NCBI RefSeq assembly: GCF_004000215.1
Contig: NZ_RBVY01000010.1
Location: 135,018-199,017, forward strand
DNA length: 64,000 nt
Direction: 5' to 3'
Source of the DNA: Nitratireductor alexandrii
GTDB taxonomy: Bacteria; Pseudomonadota; Alphaproteobacteria; Rhizobiales; Rhizobiaceae
In this document: in pieces, positions 25,577 through 34,498 of the stretch
Layout of the letters: each line of letters starts with the position of its first letter
How positions within the stretch are numbered: position 1 is the first letter of the stretch
Notes under the pieces: model-generated
The model's input: only the letters and a program-made list of their open reading frames with translations
Databases searched by the model: none
Told to the model about the DNA's origin: nothing
Made by a program: the position numbers and the translations under genes

Positions 25577-26947
25577 ATGCTCAGAAACGATCTGCTCGAC
25601 CAGTGGGACCGGGAGAATTTCTTCCATCCCTCCACGCATCTCGCCCAGCACGCGCGCGGCGAAGCGCCGAACCGCATCGTGTCGGGCGGCAAGGGCGTGT
25701 TCATCGAGGATCGCGACGGCAACAGGTTGCTCGACGCCTTCGCCGGCCTTTATTGCGTCAATGTCGGCTATGGGCGGCCGGAAATCGCCGAGGCGATCGC
25801 CGAACAGGCCAAGGAACTCGCCTATTATCACGCCTATGTCGGCCACGGCACGGAGGCCTCGATCACGCTCGCCAAAATGGTGCTGGAGCGTGCGCCGCAG
25901 GGCATGTCGAAGGTCTATTTCGGCCTTGGCGGTTCCGATGCCAACGAGACCAACGTCAAGCTTACCTGGTACTACAACAATATTCTCGGCCGGCCGGAAA
26001 AGAAGAAGATCATCTCGCGCTGGCGCGGCTATCATGGTTCGGGCCTGGTGACCGGATCGTTGACCGGGCTGGAGCTCTTCCACAAGAAGTTCGATCTGCC
26101 GCTCGAGCGCATCCTGCACACCGAAGCCCCCTATTATTTCCGCCGGCCCGACCTGGCGATGAGCGAGGCCGATTTCGTCGCCCATTGCGTGGCCGAGCTC
26201 GAAGCGCTGATCGCGCGCGAGGGGGCGGACACCATCGCCGCCTTCATCGGCGAGCCGGTGCTCGGCACCGGCGGCATCGTGCCGCCGCCGCAAGGCTATT
26301 GGCAGGCGATCCAGACGGTGCTGGAAAAGCATGACATCTTGCTGATTGCCGACGAGGTGGTGACCGGTTTCGGTCGGCTGGGCACGATGATGGGCTCGGA
26401 CCATTACGGCATGAAGCCCGACATCATCACCATCGCCAAGGGGCTGACCTCGGCCTATGCGCCGCTGTCGGGCTCGATCATCGGCGACCGGGTGTGGACG
26501 GTGCTGGAGCAGGGGACCGACGAGAACGGGCCGATCGGCCATGGCTGGACCTATTCCGCGCACCCGATCGGTGCTGCGGCCGGTGTCGCCAATCTGAAGC
26601 TGATCGACAGTCTCGGCCTGGTCGAAAACGCCGCCGAAACCGGCGCCTATCTCAACGCGGCGATGAGCGACGCGCTCGCCGGCCACGTTCATGTCGGCGA
26701 GGTGCGCGGCGAGGGCATGTTGGCCGCTGTCGAATTCGTGGACGACAAGGACAAGCGGACATTTCTCGATCCCTCCAGGAAGGTCGGCCCGGCCGTTGCG
26801 GCCGCGCTCCTGAAACGCGGCGTGATCGCCCGCGCGATGCCGCAGGGCGACATACTGGGTTTTGCGCCGCCGCTCTGCCTGACGCCGGCCGAGGCCGACG
26901 AGATCGTTGCCAAGACGGCCGAGGCCGTCGCCGAAGTGCTGGGCTGA
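25577..26947 (+). CDS. doeD: Class III aminotransferase, probable diaminobutyrate transaminase
   Basis: A 456-residue PLP enzyme of the omega-aminotransferase group. GLGGSDANETNVKL is the PLP phosphate region, IADEVVTGFGRLG holds the cofactor aspartate, and TIAKGLTSAYAPLSGSI contains the Schiff-base lysine. In ectoine degradation this enzyme (DoeD) converts L-2,4-diaminobutyrate to aspartate semialdehyde. It is the last gene of the plus arm and is followed by a hairpin at 26967-26997. Such enzymes are often annotated loosely, so the role rests on context. Confidence 0.87.
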   Translation: MLRNDLLDQWDRENFFHPSTHLAQHARGEAPNRIVSGGKGVFIEDRDGNRLLDAFAGLYCVNVGYGRPEIAEAIAEQAKELAYYHAYVGHGTEASITLAKMVLERAPQGMSKVYFGLGGSDANETNVKLTWYYNNILGRPEKKKIISRWRGYHGSGLVTGSLTGLELFHKKFDLPLERILHTEAPYYFRRPDLAMSEADFVAHCVAELEALIAREGADTIAAFIGEPVLGTGGIVPPPQGYWQAIQTVLEKHDILLIADEVVTGFGRLGTMMGSDHYGMKPDIITIAKGLTSAYAPLSGSIIGDRVWTVLEQGTDENGPIGHGWTYSAHPIGAAAGVANLKLIDSLGLVENAAETGAYLNAAMSDALAGHVHVGEVRGEGMLAAVEFVDDKDKRTFLDPSRKVGPAVAAALLKRGVIARAMPQGDILGFAPPLCLTPAEADEIVAKTAEAVAEVLG

Positions 26948-26966
26948 ACGGCCGGCTGCGCGCGAT

Positions 26967-26997
26967 CCGGCAAGTGGAATGAAATGCCGCTTGCCGG
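26967..26997 (+). terminator. Hairpin after doeD, probable terminator
   Basis: An 11-base stem (26967-26977 with 26987-26997, one G-U pair) and a 9-base loop lie 20 bases after the doeD stop, at the end of the plus arm. No clear U-run follows, so it may act with Rho or as a 3' stabiliser. Confidence 0.5.
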
Positions 26998-27108
26998 CAA
27001 AACCGCGCAAAGCCGTTCCGCAAGCCGGGTTCCGGTGAGAGGACGGTTTCCTGCTAATCCGCCCCGGATGGCTTATTTTGCAGCCAGTGTCATCCGGAGC
27101 CTCGAGCC

Positions 27109-28206
27109 ATGGATTTCGTCCCCCTGATCGATCAATTGGGCGAGCGCGGAACCGCGATCGCCGGCGGCGCGCTGATCGGCGCGCTTTTTGGCGTTTTCGC
27201 TCAGCGCAGCGCCTTTTGCACCCGTTCGGCCGTGCTCGACCTGACGCGGGGGCGCGATCCGAAGGCGCTCGCCGTCTGGGCGGCCGGTTTCGCCGCTGCC
27301 GTGCTCGGCGTGCAATATCTACTCGCAAGCGGCCGTCTCGACGTCCTGGAAACGCGCTTCTTTTCCACCGCGCAGAGCCTGTCGGGCGCGCTGATCGGCG
27401 GCGCCCTGTTCGGCGTCGGCATGGTGCTGGCGCGCGGCTGCGTATCGCGACTGATCGTGCTGTCGGCCTCGGGCAATCTGCGCGCCCTCTACACATCCGT
27501 GGTGATCGCGGTGGTGGGACTGGCCACCTATAGCGGCGTGCTGGTGCCGGCGCGCGACGCAATCGGCGGCCTGTGGAGCACGGCGCAGCTTGGCGGCAAC
27601 GACGTTCTCGCCCATGCCGGTCTCGGCCAGCAGGCCGGTGTCGTCATCGGCGCGGCGCTGGCGATTGCGGCGCTGCTGCTGGCGGTGAAGGCGCGGCCGT
27701 CGCCCTGGCGGGTCGTCGGCGGGATCGGCGTCGGCCTGTCCGTGGTCGCCGGCTGGTGGTTCACCTACACGCTGTCGCTGCAGGTGTTCGACCCGATCCA
27801 GGCCGAGAGCCTGTCCTATATCCGCCCACTCGCCACGACGGGCGGGCTGGCGGCAGCCGGCAGCGACGGACCCGGTCTCGACCAGGGCGTGCTGGTCGGC
27901 ACGCTCGCCGGCGCCTTCGCGGCGGCACTGCTGTTCCGCGAGTTCCGGATCGCCCGTTTTTCCGAACCCGGAACGCCTTCGGTCCTGCGCTACACGCTCG
28001 GCGCGGCGCTGATGGGGTTCGGCGGCATCCTGGCCGTCGGCTGCACCATCGGCGCCGGTTTCACCGGCGGCGCGGTGCTGGCGCTGTCGTCGCTGCTCGG
28101 CCTAGCCGCCATGATCGGCGGCGCGGCGGCGGCCGACAGGCTGATCGACGCCCGCCCGGCGGCGGCTGCCGTGGCGTCGCGTTCGCACGCGGTGCCGGCC
28201 GAATAA
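27109..28206 (+). CDS. YeeE/YedE-family membrane transporter (TsuA/SoxT-like)
   Basis: A 365-residue protein with about ten hydrophobic segments. It contains the recurring cysteine motifs of the sulfur-transport family: AQRSAFCTRSAVLDL near the N-terminus, VLARGCVSRLIVL in the first half and AVGCTIGAGFTGGAVLALSS in the second. These cysteines relay thiosulfate or other sulfur species across the inner membrane in TsuA. It is convergent with soxF and paralogous to the SoxT-like gene at 39068-40165, so transporters of this kind bracket the sox cluster. Confidence 0.85.
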   Translation: MDFVPLIDQLGERGTAIAGGALIGALFGVFAQRSAFCTRSAVLDLTRGRDPKALAVWAAGFAAAVLGVQYLLASGRLDVLETRFFSTAQSLSGALIGGALFGVGMVLARGCVSRLIVLSASGNLRALYTSVVIAVVGLATYSGVLVPARDAIGGLWSTAQLGGNDVLAHAGLGQQAGVVIGAALAIAALLLAVKARPSPWRVVGGIGVGLSVVAGWWFTYTLSLQVFDPIQAESLSYIRPLATTGGLAAAGSDGPGLDQGVLVGTLAGAFAAALLFREFRIARFSEPGTPSVLRYTLGAALMGFGGILAVGCTIGAGFTGGAVLALSSLLGLAAMIGGAAAADRLIDARPAAAAVASRSHAVPAE

Positions 28207-28235
28207 AGCCCGTAGGCGGCGCAGCGGCCCCGAGG

Positions 28236-28266
28236 CGGGATGGCGTTTCAAAGGGCCGCCATCCCG
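28236..28266. terminator. Bidirectional hairpin between the convergent transporter and soxF genes
   Basis: A perfect 10-base stem (28236-28245 with 28257-28266) with an 11-base loop lies centrally in the 107-base gap between two convergent genes. This fits a shared terminator, although no strong U-run is present on either strand. Confidence 0.55.
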
Positions 28267-28313
28267 GTTGTCTGCGCCACGGAGCCGATCCTTTTCCGAC
28301 AAGCGGCGTGCGC

Positions 28314-29582
28314 TCAGCCGAACATGTCGGAGACGATGCCGGAATACCAGCCGATCGATTCCTCGTAGGTGGCCTTGCGCAGCGCGGCGTCCTCGCCGGT
28401 CTGACTGATGAAACTCGCCACCGAGGTGATCTTGCCATCCTTGGGCTCGTACTGGGCGCCGACCTTGACGCCGTCGTCGGTCTCGATCAGCGACCAGCAG
28501 GTGTTGGAATATTTCGCCGGAAAGACCCTGGAATCCGTCAGGTCGCCGCGGACATTCATGGCCGCGATCTTGGCCTGGCTGTTGGCCGAGAAGCCGGATT
28601 TGGGCATGTCGCCGGCGATCGAGGCATCGCCGATCACGAACACCGCCTCGTCCATCGTCGAGCGCATCGAGGCCGCGTCGATCGGGCAGAAGCCGCTGTC
28701 GTCGGCAAAGCCGTCGGCGATGGCGCCGGCCTTCTGGGCCGGGATGACGTTTAAGAGCACGCCCTTGAAGGTGTCGAAATCGGTCTCGACCGTGCCGGCA
28801 GCGGCGTCGACGGTCTTGATGCCACCATGGATGTCGGGCCCGTACCACTCGACCATGCCGGGATAGTGTTTTTCCCAGCCGGCCTGGAACAGGCCCTGTT
28901 TGGAGAATTTCGCCTTCGGATCGAGGACGACGATCTTGGCGCCGGTGTAACCCTTGGCTTTGAGCACATGCGCCATCATCGAGACGCGCTCGTAAGGCCC
29001 GGGCGGGCAGCGATAGGGGTTGGGCGGGGCGACCATGACGATCGTCTCGCCGTCGGCGACGGCGTCGAGCCTGGCTTTCAAAAGCTCGGTCTGCGGGCCG
29101 GCCTGCCAGGCATGCGGGGCGATCTCGGCCGAGGCCTGGGAATAGCCGGGCACGGAATCCCAGATCATATCGATGCCGGGCGACAGGATCAGCCGGTCAT
29201 AGGCAAGCGTGGCGCCGTCGGCCATGGTCACGGTCTTGGCGGCGCGGTCGACCGCGCTCGCGCGGCCCGTGACCTTGGTGATGCCGTAGGCCGAGACCAG
29301 CTGGTCGTAGCTGTGGGTGATCGACTGCAAGTCGCGGAAGCCGCCCAGATAGAGATTGGAGAAGAAACAGGTGGTGAAACTGTCGCCGTCCTCCACCAGG
29401 GTGACGTCGATCGCCCCGTTGGAATCCTTGGCGACATATTTCGCCGCCGTCGCGCCGCCCGCGCCGCCGCCGATCACGACCACGCGCGGCTTGCCCTGGG
29501 CGCGCAGATATGTGGGCGCGGCGAGGCTGGCCGCGCCGGCGCCGACCAGTGTTGTAAATTGCCTTCTCGTCAATCCGGTCAT
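28314..29582 (-). CDS. soxF: Sulfide dehydrogenase flavoprotein (SoxF / FccB-like)
   Basis: A 422-residue periplasmic flavoprotein. The start at 29582 follows GGGAGGA and gives a Tat signal with TRRQFTTLVGAGAASLAAP. VVVIGGGAGGATAAKYVAKD is the FAD-binding fold. Two redox-active cysteines are plausible in PYRCPPGPYERVS and in SGFCPIDAAS, and a third is in YSNTCWSLIE. The family oxidises sulfide and passes electrons to a c-type cytochrome. It is the last gene of the minus-strand sox operon, after the small cytochrome at 29745-30179, its likely partner. Confidence 0.88.
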   Translation of the reverse strand: MTGLTRRQFTTLVGAGAASLAAPTYLRAQGKPRVVVIGGGAGGATAAKYVAKDSNGAIDVTLVEDGDSFTTCFFSNLYLGGFRDLQSITHSYDQLVSAYGITKVTGRASAVDRAAKTVTMADGATLAYDRLILSPGIDMIWDSVPGYSQASAEIAPHAWQAGPQTELLKARLDAVADGETIVMVAPPNPYRCPPGPYERVSMMAHVLKAKGYTGAKIVVLDPKAKFSKQGLFQAGWEKHYPGMVEWYGPDIHGGIKTVDAAAGTVETDFDTFKGVLLNVIPAQKAGAIADGFADDSGFCPIDAASMRSTMDEAVFVIGDASIAGDMPKSGFSANSQAKIAAMNVRGDLTDSRVFPAKYSNTCWSLIETDDGVKVGAQYEPKDGKITSVASFISQTGEDAALRKATYEESIGWYSGIVSDMFG

Positions 29583-29700
29583 GGCATCCTCCCGAGTACC
29601 GGTTTTCAGTGAAAGACGTTCTTGCGCGTCATGCTCCAAATCCAAGTGCCGTTCTGCTTGTCACGAAATCGCAGGCCGGCTTCACCTTCTCGTTTCGATG

Positions 29701-29742
29701 CGTTTCCGGACGGCGAACCGGCATCCCCTTCGCCCGGAAACG
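29701..29742 (-). promoter_or_regulatory. Hairpin between the small cytochrome gene and soxF
   Basis: Outer arms of 8 bases (29701-29708 with 29735-29742) and inner arms of 6 bases (29712-29717 with 29729-29734) with a 3-base bulge form a stable stem-loop. It starts 2 bases after the cytochrome stop on the minus strand. It lacks a U-run and probably sets message stability or partial termination before soxF. Confidence 0.5.
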
Positions 29743-29744
29743 CT

Positions 29745-30179
29745 CTAAGGCGACAGCTCGGCGAAATAGGCGGCTAGGGCGGCGATTTCGTCGGCTTCCA
29801 GCCGCGCCGTCATCAATCGCATGACCTCGTTGGCGCGCAGGCCGAGCTTGTATTCCACCAGCGCGCGCACCGTGTGATCGACCGGCAGGCCGGCGATCGG
29901 CGGTATGGTGCCGCCGGCGCCGGACGACTGGTGGCAGGTCACGCATTCGCCGCCGAGATATTCGCCGAAAGCGGGGTCGCCGTCGAGGGACAGAATTTCG
30001 GTCTCCAGATGCTCGGCCCGCAGCAGGTCTTCGGCCGATGGCGGCGGCGGGCCGGCCTCGCTGGCCAGGACGGGGGAGCCCATGGATAGGGCAACGGCAC
30101 CGAGCATCAGGCCCAAGAGCGGGCCCAGTATCGGGCTCGGTGTCGGGCGCCGCGACACGATACCGGCATTCTTCGGCAC
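29745..30179 (-). CDS. soxE: Small monoheme cytochrome c of the sox operon (SoxE/FccA-like)
   Basis: A 144-residue secreted cytochrome. A GTG start at 30179 is chosen because GGGAGGAA stands a few bases upstream; an in-frame ATG at 30215 would begin just after the soxD stop without such a site. A membrane-spanning signal segment (LGPLLGLMLGAVALSMGSPVLA) is followed by a single CVTCH heme site and a late MRLMTARLEADEIAALAAYF helix. It likely accepts electrons from SoxF. Paracoccus SoxE carries two hemes, so this shorter form is closer to FccA-type partners. Confidence 0.8.
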   Translation of the reverse strand: MPKNAGIVSRRPTPSPILGPLLGLMLGAVALSMGSPVLASEAGPPPPSAEDLLRAEHLETEILSLDGDPAFGEYLGGECVTCHQSSGAGGTIPPIAGLPVDHTVRALVEYKLGLRANEVMRLMTARLEADEIAALAAYFAELSP

Positions 30180-30221
30180 GTCGTTCCTCCCGCGCTGCGT
30201 CATTGGCGCTGGCATTGCCGG

Positions 30222-31361
30222 TCAGTCGATGCCGCCGCCGGAGCCGTCCTCGTCGCTGTCGCCGTCCGGCGTCACGTCGAGCACGGCGGCGTGCTGGGCG
30301 ATCTCGGCCTTGCCCGGCTTGCACTCGCGCATGCAGGGCTCGGCCCCGGCCGCATAATGCGGTTCCTCATACCGGTCGTCGGCGACGAAGCCGTCCTCGT
30401 TCGGCAGCCGGATCGTGGCCAGATTATCCTGGTTCAACTCGAATGCCTCGTCGGTGACGATGTCGTTCAAATATAGCACATAGGCGGTCAAGGCGTAGAC
30501 GTCGTCGTCCGACAGCGAGCGGGCGTTGCCGAAGGGCATGGCGCGGCGCACATAGTCGTAGACCGTCGACAGATAGGGCCAGTAGGAGCCGATCGTCTTG
30601 ACCGGACGCTCGCGGGTCAGCGTATCGTAGCCGCCCGCCAGCACCGGCCAGCGCCCGATCGCCTCGCCGAAATCGCCGTGGCAGACCGCGCATTGCTCGG
30701 TATAGACCGTCTCGCCCTCCAGAACCGTGCCGCTGCCGACCGGCAGGCCGGCGCCGTCGGGACGGATGTCGATGTCCCAGGCCGCGACCTCCGCCTCGGT
30801 GGCGGGGCGGCCGAGATGGAAGACGCCATGGGCGGGCGGCTCGGCCGCAGCTTCCGCCTCCACCACGGCCCCTTCGGGCTCGCCGGCTTTGGGTTCGGCT
30901 GCCGCGCCATCCTCGGTCGCCGTGTCGGGCGCGTCGGCCGGCGCCGGTTCGGCGGAGGCCGCGTCGTCGTCGCCCGATTGCGAGAACGTCGCCAGATAGG
31001 CGAGGACATCGTCGATTTCGGCGTCCTTCTTCAGACCGGCGAAGGCCATCCGGTTGCCCTTGATGAAGGCGCGCGGGGCGGTGAGATAGGCCGTCAGCGT
31101 CTCCTCGTTCCAGACCAGCCCGTCCTCGCCGGCCTTCATCATGGCGGGCGAATAGCGGAAGCCCTCGGCCGTGCCGGCGATACGGCCGAACACGTCGTTC
31201 AGTTGCGGGCCGACCCGGTTCTTGGCGCCATCGCCGACGGCGTGACAGGCCTTGCATTTGGCGAAGACCCTTTCGCCGGCGTCAACGTCGCCTTCGGCCA
31301 GGGCCGCTGCCGGCAGCAGCGACAGGGCAAGCGCGGCGGCGAGCCTAGGAAATCTCGACAT
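30222..31361 (-). CDS. soxD: SoxD diheme cytochrome c of the sulfane dehydrogenase
   Basis: A 379-residue protein with a signal peptide to about residue 22. The first heme site is CKACH (36-40). An alanine/proline/acidic linker spans roughly residues 140-190. The second cytochrome domain has CAVCH in the QCAVCHGDFGEAIGRWPVLA region. SoxD passes electrons from the molybdenum subunit SoxC while it oxidises SoxY-bound sulfane sulfur. The gene overlaps the 3' end of soxC by 17 bases. Confidence 0.92.
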   Translation of the reverse strand: MSRFPRLAAALALSLLPAAALAEGDVDAGERVFAKCKACHAVGDGAKNRVGPQLNDVFGRIAGTAEGFRYSPAMMKAGEDGLVWNEETLTAYLTAPRAFIKGNRMAFAGLKKDAEIDDVLAYLATFSQSGDDDAASAEPAPADAPDTATEDGAAAEPKAGEPEGAVVEAEAAAEPPAHGVFHLGRPATEAEVAAWDIDIRPDGAGLPVGSGTVLEGETVYTEQCAVCHGDFGEAIGRWPVLAGGYDTLTRERPVKTIGSYWPYLSTVYDYVRRAMPFGNARSLSDDDVYALTAYVLYLNDIVTDEAFELNQDNLATIRLPNEDGFVADDRYEEPHYAAGAEPCMRECKPGKAEIAQHAAVLDVTPDGDSDEDGSGGGID

Positions 31362-32601
31362 TCTCGACCACTCCGTCTTTCGCCACATGCCAGGTCTGGA
31401 TGCCGTTATTGTGGTAGATGGAATTCTCCCCGCGCGCGGCGCGCAGATCGTTCTTGGTCGGCTGCACGAAGCCGTTTTCGTCGATGGCGCGCGACTGCAG
31501 GAAGAGCTCGGAACCGTCCCAGTCGAAGGCATGGTAGAAGCGGTGCAGCGCCTTGGGCAGGCTCGGCCCGTCGAGACGCGCCGTCGTCCAGTTGCGGCCG
31601 CCGTCGATCGAGACGTCGACCCGGCTGATGCGCCCGCCGCCCGACCAGGCAAGCCCGGCCAGAACCAGCCGGCCGCGGCCGTGGGTGACCGGCGCCTGCG
31701 GGCTCGGATTGGTGATGACGGATTTGACGTCCATCTGCCAGGTGAAGCGCCTGGCTTTGCCATTGGCGAGCAGGTCGGTATATTTCGAGGTCTCCTCGCG
31801 CAGATGCCACGGCTTGTCGCCGATCTCGATGCGGCGCAGCCATTTCACCCACAGATTGCCTTCCCAGCCGGGCACCACCAGCCGCAGCGGATACCCCTGG
31901 CCGGGCCGCAACGCCTCGCCGTTCATCTTGAAGGCGACCAGGCAGTCGTCGAGCGCCTTTTCGAGCGGCAGCGAGCGCGACATCGCCGAGGCGTCCGCGC
32001 CCTCGGGCATGACCCAGGCCGCACCCGCGCGGATGCCGGCCTCCTCCAGCAGGTGGCGCAGCTTGACGCCGGTATACATCACGCAATGCACCATACCGTG
32101 CGTGTACTGGCAGCCATTGAGCTGCGCGCCGCGCCATTCCATGCCGGAATTGGCGGCGCATTCGAGGAAATAGACGTGGTTTTCGCGCGGAAAACGCATC
32201 AAATCGGCCATGGTGAAGACCAGCGGCGTGTCGACCATGCCGTTGATCATCAGCCGGTGCTGCGCGGGGTCGATCTCGGCGATGCCGGCGTGGTGGCGCT
32301 CGAAGCACAGCCCGTTGGGCGTGATGATGCCGTCGAGCTCGTGCAGCGGCGTGAAGTTGACCGAGGAAATCGGATCGGCCGTCAGCCACGGCACGTTGCG
32401 GCGCACCACATGGGCCTCGTAGGGCGAGGGCACGCCGTAGGGCTCGGCGTCGACGCCCGGCCCGGCATAGCGGTTCCAGTCCTGGATTTCGGTGATGGCG
32501 GGATCGTCGGCCGCGCGCGCGGCGGTCGTCGCGGTGGCGAGTGCCGCGCCGGCGGCCAGGCCGCCCTTCAGAAAGCCGCGTCTCGATGGCTGATCAGGCA
32601 T
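31345..32601 (-). CDS. soxC: SoxC molybdenum sulfane dehydrogenase subunit
   Basis: A 418-residue sulfite-oxidase-family protein with a Tat signal (SRRGFLKGGLAAGAALA), consistent with export of the folded molybdoprotein. The molybdenum-ligating cysteine is in FLECAANSGMEW; a dimerisation domain follows from about residue 285. It works with SoxD in the periplasm to release up to six electrons per SoxY-bound sulfur. The ATG is 36 bases from a SoxR-type dyad, so soxCD may have its own regulated promoter within the cluster. Confidence 0.93.
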   Translation of the reverse strand: MPDQPSRRGFLKGGLAAGAALATATTAARAADDPAITEIQDWNRYAGPGVDAEPYGVPSPYEAHVVRRNVPWLTADPISSVNFTPLHELDGIITPNGLCFERHHAGIAEIDPAQHRLMINGMVDTPLVFTMADLMRFPRENHVYFLECAANSGMEWRGAQLNGCQYTHGMVHCVMYTGVKLRHLLEEAGIRAGAAWVMPEGADASAMSRSLPLEKALDDCLVAFKMNGEALRPGQGYPLRLVVPGWEGNLWVKWLRRIEIGDKPWHLREETSKYTDLLANGKARRFTWQMDVKSVITNPSPQAPVTHGRGRLVLAGLAWSGGGRISRVDVSIDGGRNWTTARLDGPSLPKALHRFYHAFDWDGSELFLQSRAIDENGFVQPTKNDLRAARGENSIYHNNGIQTWHVAKDGVVENVEIS

Positions 32602-32636
32602 GGTTCGGTTCCGTCCGGCCGGGTATCCATTTACAC

Positions 32637-32654
32637 ATATGAATTTTAATATAT
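32637..32654. promoter_or_regulatory. Candidate SoxR operator upstream of soxC
   Basis: ATATG-N8-TATAT in a locally AT-rich stretch between soxB and soxC. It matches the dyads at 36805 and 38231 in half-site and spacing. SoxR sites are known in the soxS-soxV and soxW-soxX gaps of related bacteria; a further one here is an inference. Confidence 0.45.
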
Positions 32655-32698
32655 ATCAAACCGCAGCTCGCCTGTCCATTGCCGCCCTGTCCCGGTGG

Positions 32699-34390
32699 TC
32701 AGTTTTTCAGCCTGACGAGCCGGTTTTCCTTTAGCTCCACGACCGGGTTTCGGGCGAGATAGTCCTCGACCACCTCCCAGATCGGCGGGCCTTCGGTGGC
32801 CTCGTTCACGGAGGCCCAGCCGGCCACGACATAGTCGCGTCCCGGCTCGACGGCCGCGCCGGTCTTGACCAGCGTCATGTCGGTGATGCGGTTGCCCATC
32901 GCCGCGCCGGGATCGATCGTGTAGGCCATGCCGCCGACGCGCACCATGTCGCCGCCCTGCTGATAATAGGGGTCGGCATTGAACAGATTGTCGGCCACGT
33001 CCTCCAGGATGGCGTGGATGGTCTCGCCGCTCATCGTCGAGCGATAGGCGGCGGGATAGGTCATGGCGCAGGCATTGTGCAGGTCTTCGACGGTGATCTT
33101 TTCGCCCGGCAGCACCGAGGTGCCCCAGCGAAAGCCCGGCGAAAGCGCGATGTCGGCCTCGCGCACGTCGAGCAGCGCCTGGCAGATCAGATCGTCGAAC
33201 GTGCCGTTGAAATTGCCGCGCCGGTAAAGCAGCGTTTCGGTGGTCGCCAGTTCGCGCCTCAATTCGTCCTCGAACGGCGCCCGCAGCCGCGTGATGAGGC
33301 CGTCCATCTCCGCGTCGGGCGCGATCACGTCGGAAAAGACCGGGATCAGCCGGTGGCGGAAGCCCTTGAGCGCGCCGTCGCGCACGTCGAGGTCGAGCCG
33401 GGTGACGAACTTGCCGTGCGAGCCGCTGGCGATCAGCAGCGTCGAGCCGACCTTGACCGGCTCGGGCAGGGCGTCGTGGGTGTGGCCGGTCAGGATGATG
33501 TCGATGCCCGAGACGCGCGCGGCGAGCGCGCGGTCGACGTCGAAGCCGTTATGCGACAAAAGCACCACGAGATCGGCGCCGGCGGCGCGCGCGGCCTCCA
33601 CATTGGCGGCGATATCCTCCTCGCGGATGCCGAACGACCAGTTCGGAAACATCCAGCGCGGATTGGCGATCGGCGTATAGGGAAAAGCCTGGCCGAGCAC
33701 GGCGATGTTGACGCCGCCGCGCTCGAACATCTTGTAGGCCTCGAAGGCGGGTTCGTTCCATTCCGCGTCGTAGATGTTGCCGCCGAGGAAGGGGAAGGGC
33801 AGGGAACCGATGATCTCGGTGACCCGCTCGGCGCCATAGGTGAATTCCCAATGGCCGGTCATGGCGTCGGGCGCCAGCGCGTTCATGGCCTCGACCATGT
33901 CCTGGCCGTTGGTCTTCAGCGCGGTGTAGCTGCCCTGCCAGGTGTCGCCGCCGTCCAGAAGCAGCATCTGGTCGCCGCGCTCGGCGCGGATGCGCTTGAC
34001 GATGGTGGCAATGCGGTCGAGCCCGCCCATGCGGCCATAGGTGCGGGCGAGCGCGGAAAAATCCTCCGCGGTCAGCGCATAGGCATGCGGACTGCCCGGG
34101 GCGATGTCGTAGAGCTTGAGGAAGTCGGCGCCGGTGACGTGCGGCGGCAGGCCGGCAACCGCCCCGACGCCGATATTTTGCGACGGCTCGCGGAAATAGA
34201 CCGGCCGAAGCTGGGCATGGATGTCGGTCAGGTGCACGAGGGTGACGTTGCCGTGCGCCTCGAAGTCGAGCAGCGCGTCTTCGGTGAGCGTCTGCTGCGC
34301 GGCGGCCCGCGACCAGCGCCCGACGAGGCCCGGACCGGCGACGGCCGACAGCGCCGCCGTTGCCATGAGGAATTCGCGTCTTGAGATCAT
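32699..34390 (-). CDS. soxB: SoxB thiol sulfate hydrolase
   Basis: A 563-residue di-manganese enzyme of the 5'-nucleotidase superfamily with a Tat signal (SRREFLMATAALSAVAGPG). Metal ligands appear in VHLTDIHAQ, LLDGGDTWQGS, MTGHWEFTYG, LLSHNGFD and LTGHTHDALP, in the order and spelling specific to SoxB. It hydrolytically removes the sulfone group as sulfate from SoxYZ-bound thiosulfonate in the periplasm. It lies between soxA and soxC as in Paracoccus. Confidence 0.95.
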   Translation of the reverse strand: MISRREFLMATAALSAVAGPGLVGRWSRAAAQQTLTEDALLDFEAHGNVTLVHLTDIHAQLRPVYFREPSQNIGVGAVAGLPPHVTGADFLKLYDIAPGSPHAYALTAEDFSALARTYGRMGGLDRIATIVKRIRAERGDQMLLLDGGDTWQGSYTALKTNGQDMVEAMNALAPDAMTGHWEFTYGAERVTEIIGSLPFPFLGGNIYDAEWNEPAFEAYKMFERGGVNIAVLGQAFPYTPIANPRWMFPNWSFGIREEDIAANVEAARAAGADLVVLLSHNGFDVDRALAARVSGIDIILTGHTHDALPEPVKVGSTLLIASGSHGKFVTRLDLDVRDGALKGFRHRLIPVFSDVIAPDAEMDGLITRLRAPFEDELRRELATTETLLYRRGNFNGTFDDLICQALLDVREADIALSPGFRWGTSVLPGEKITVEDLHNACAMTYPAAYRSTMSGETIHAILEDVADNLFNADPYYQQGGDMVRVGGMAYTIDPGAAMGNRITDMTLVKTGAAVEPGRDYVVAGWASVNEATEGPPIWEVVEDYLARNPVVELKENRLVRLKN

Positions 34391-34498
34391 GTCCTTGCCC
34401 CGACGGCTCCCACGTCCGCCCGGCGCAACACGGGGCGGAATGCGTTCTGCTTTGGCTTTGACGCGCGACGGCCCGCGCCGCGCACGGTCTTGTCGGCG

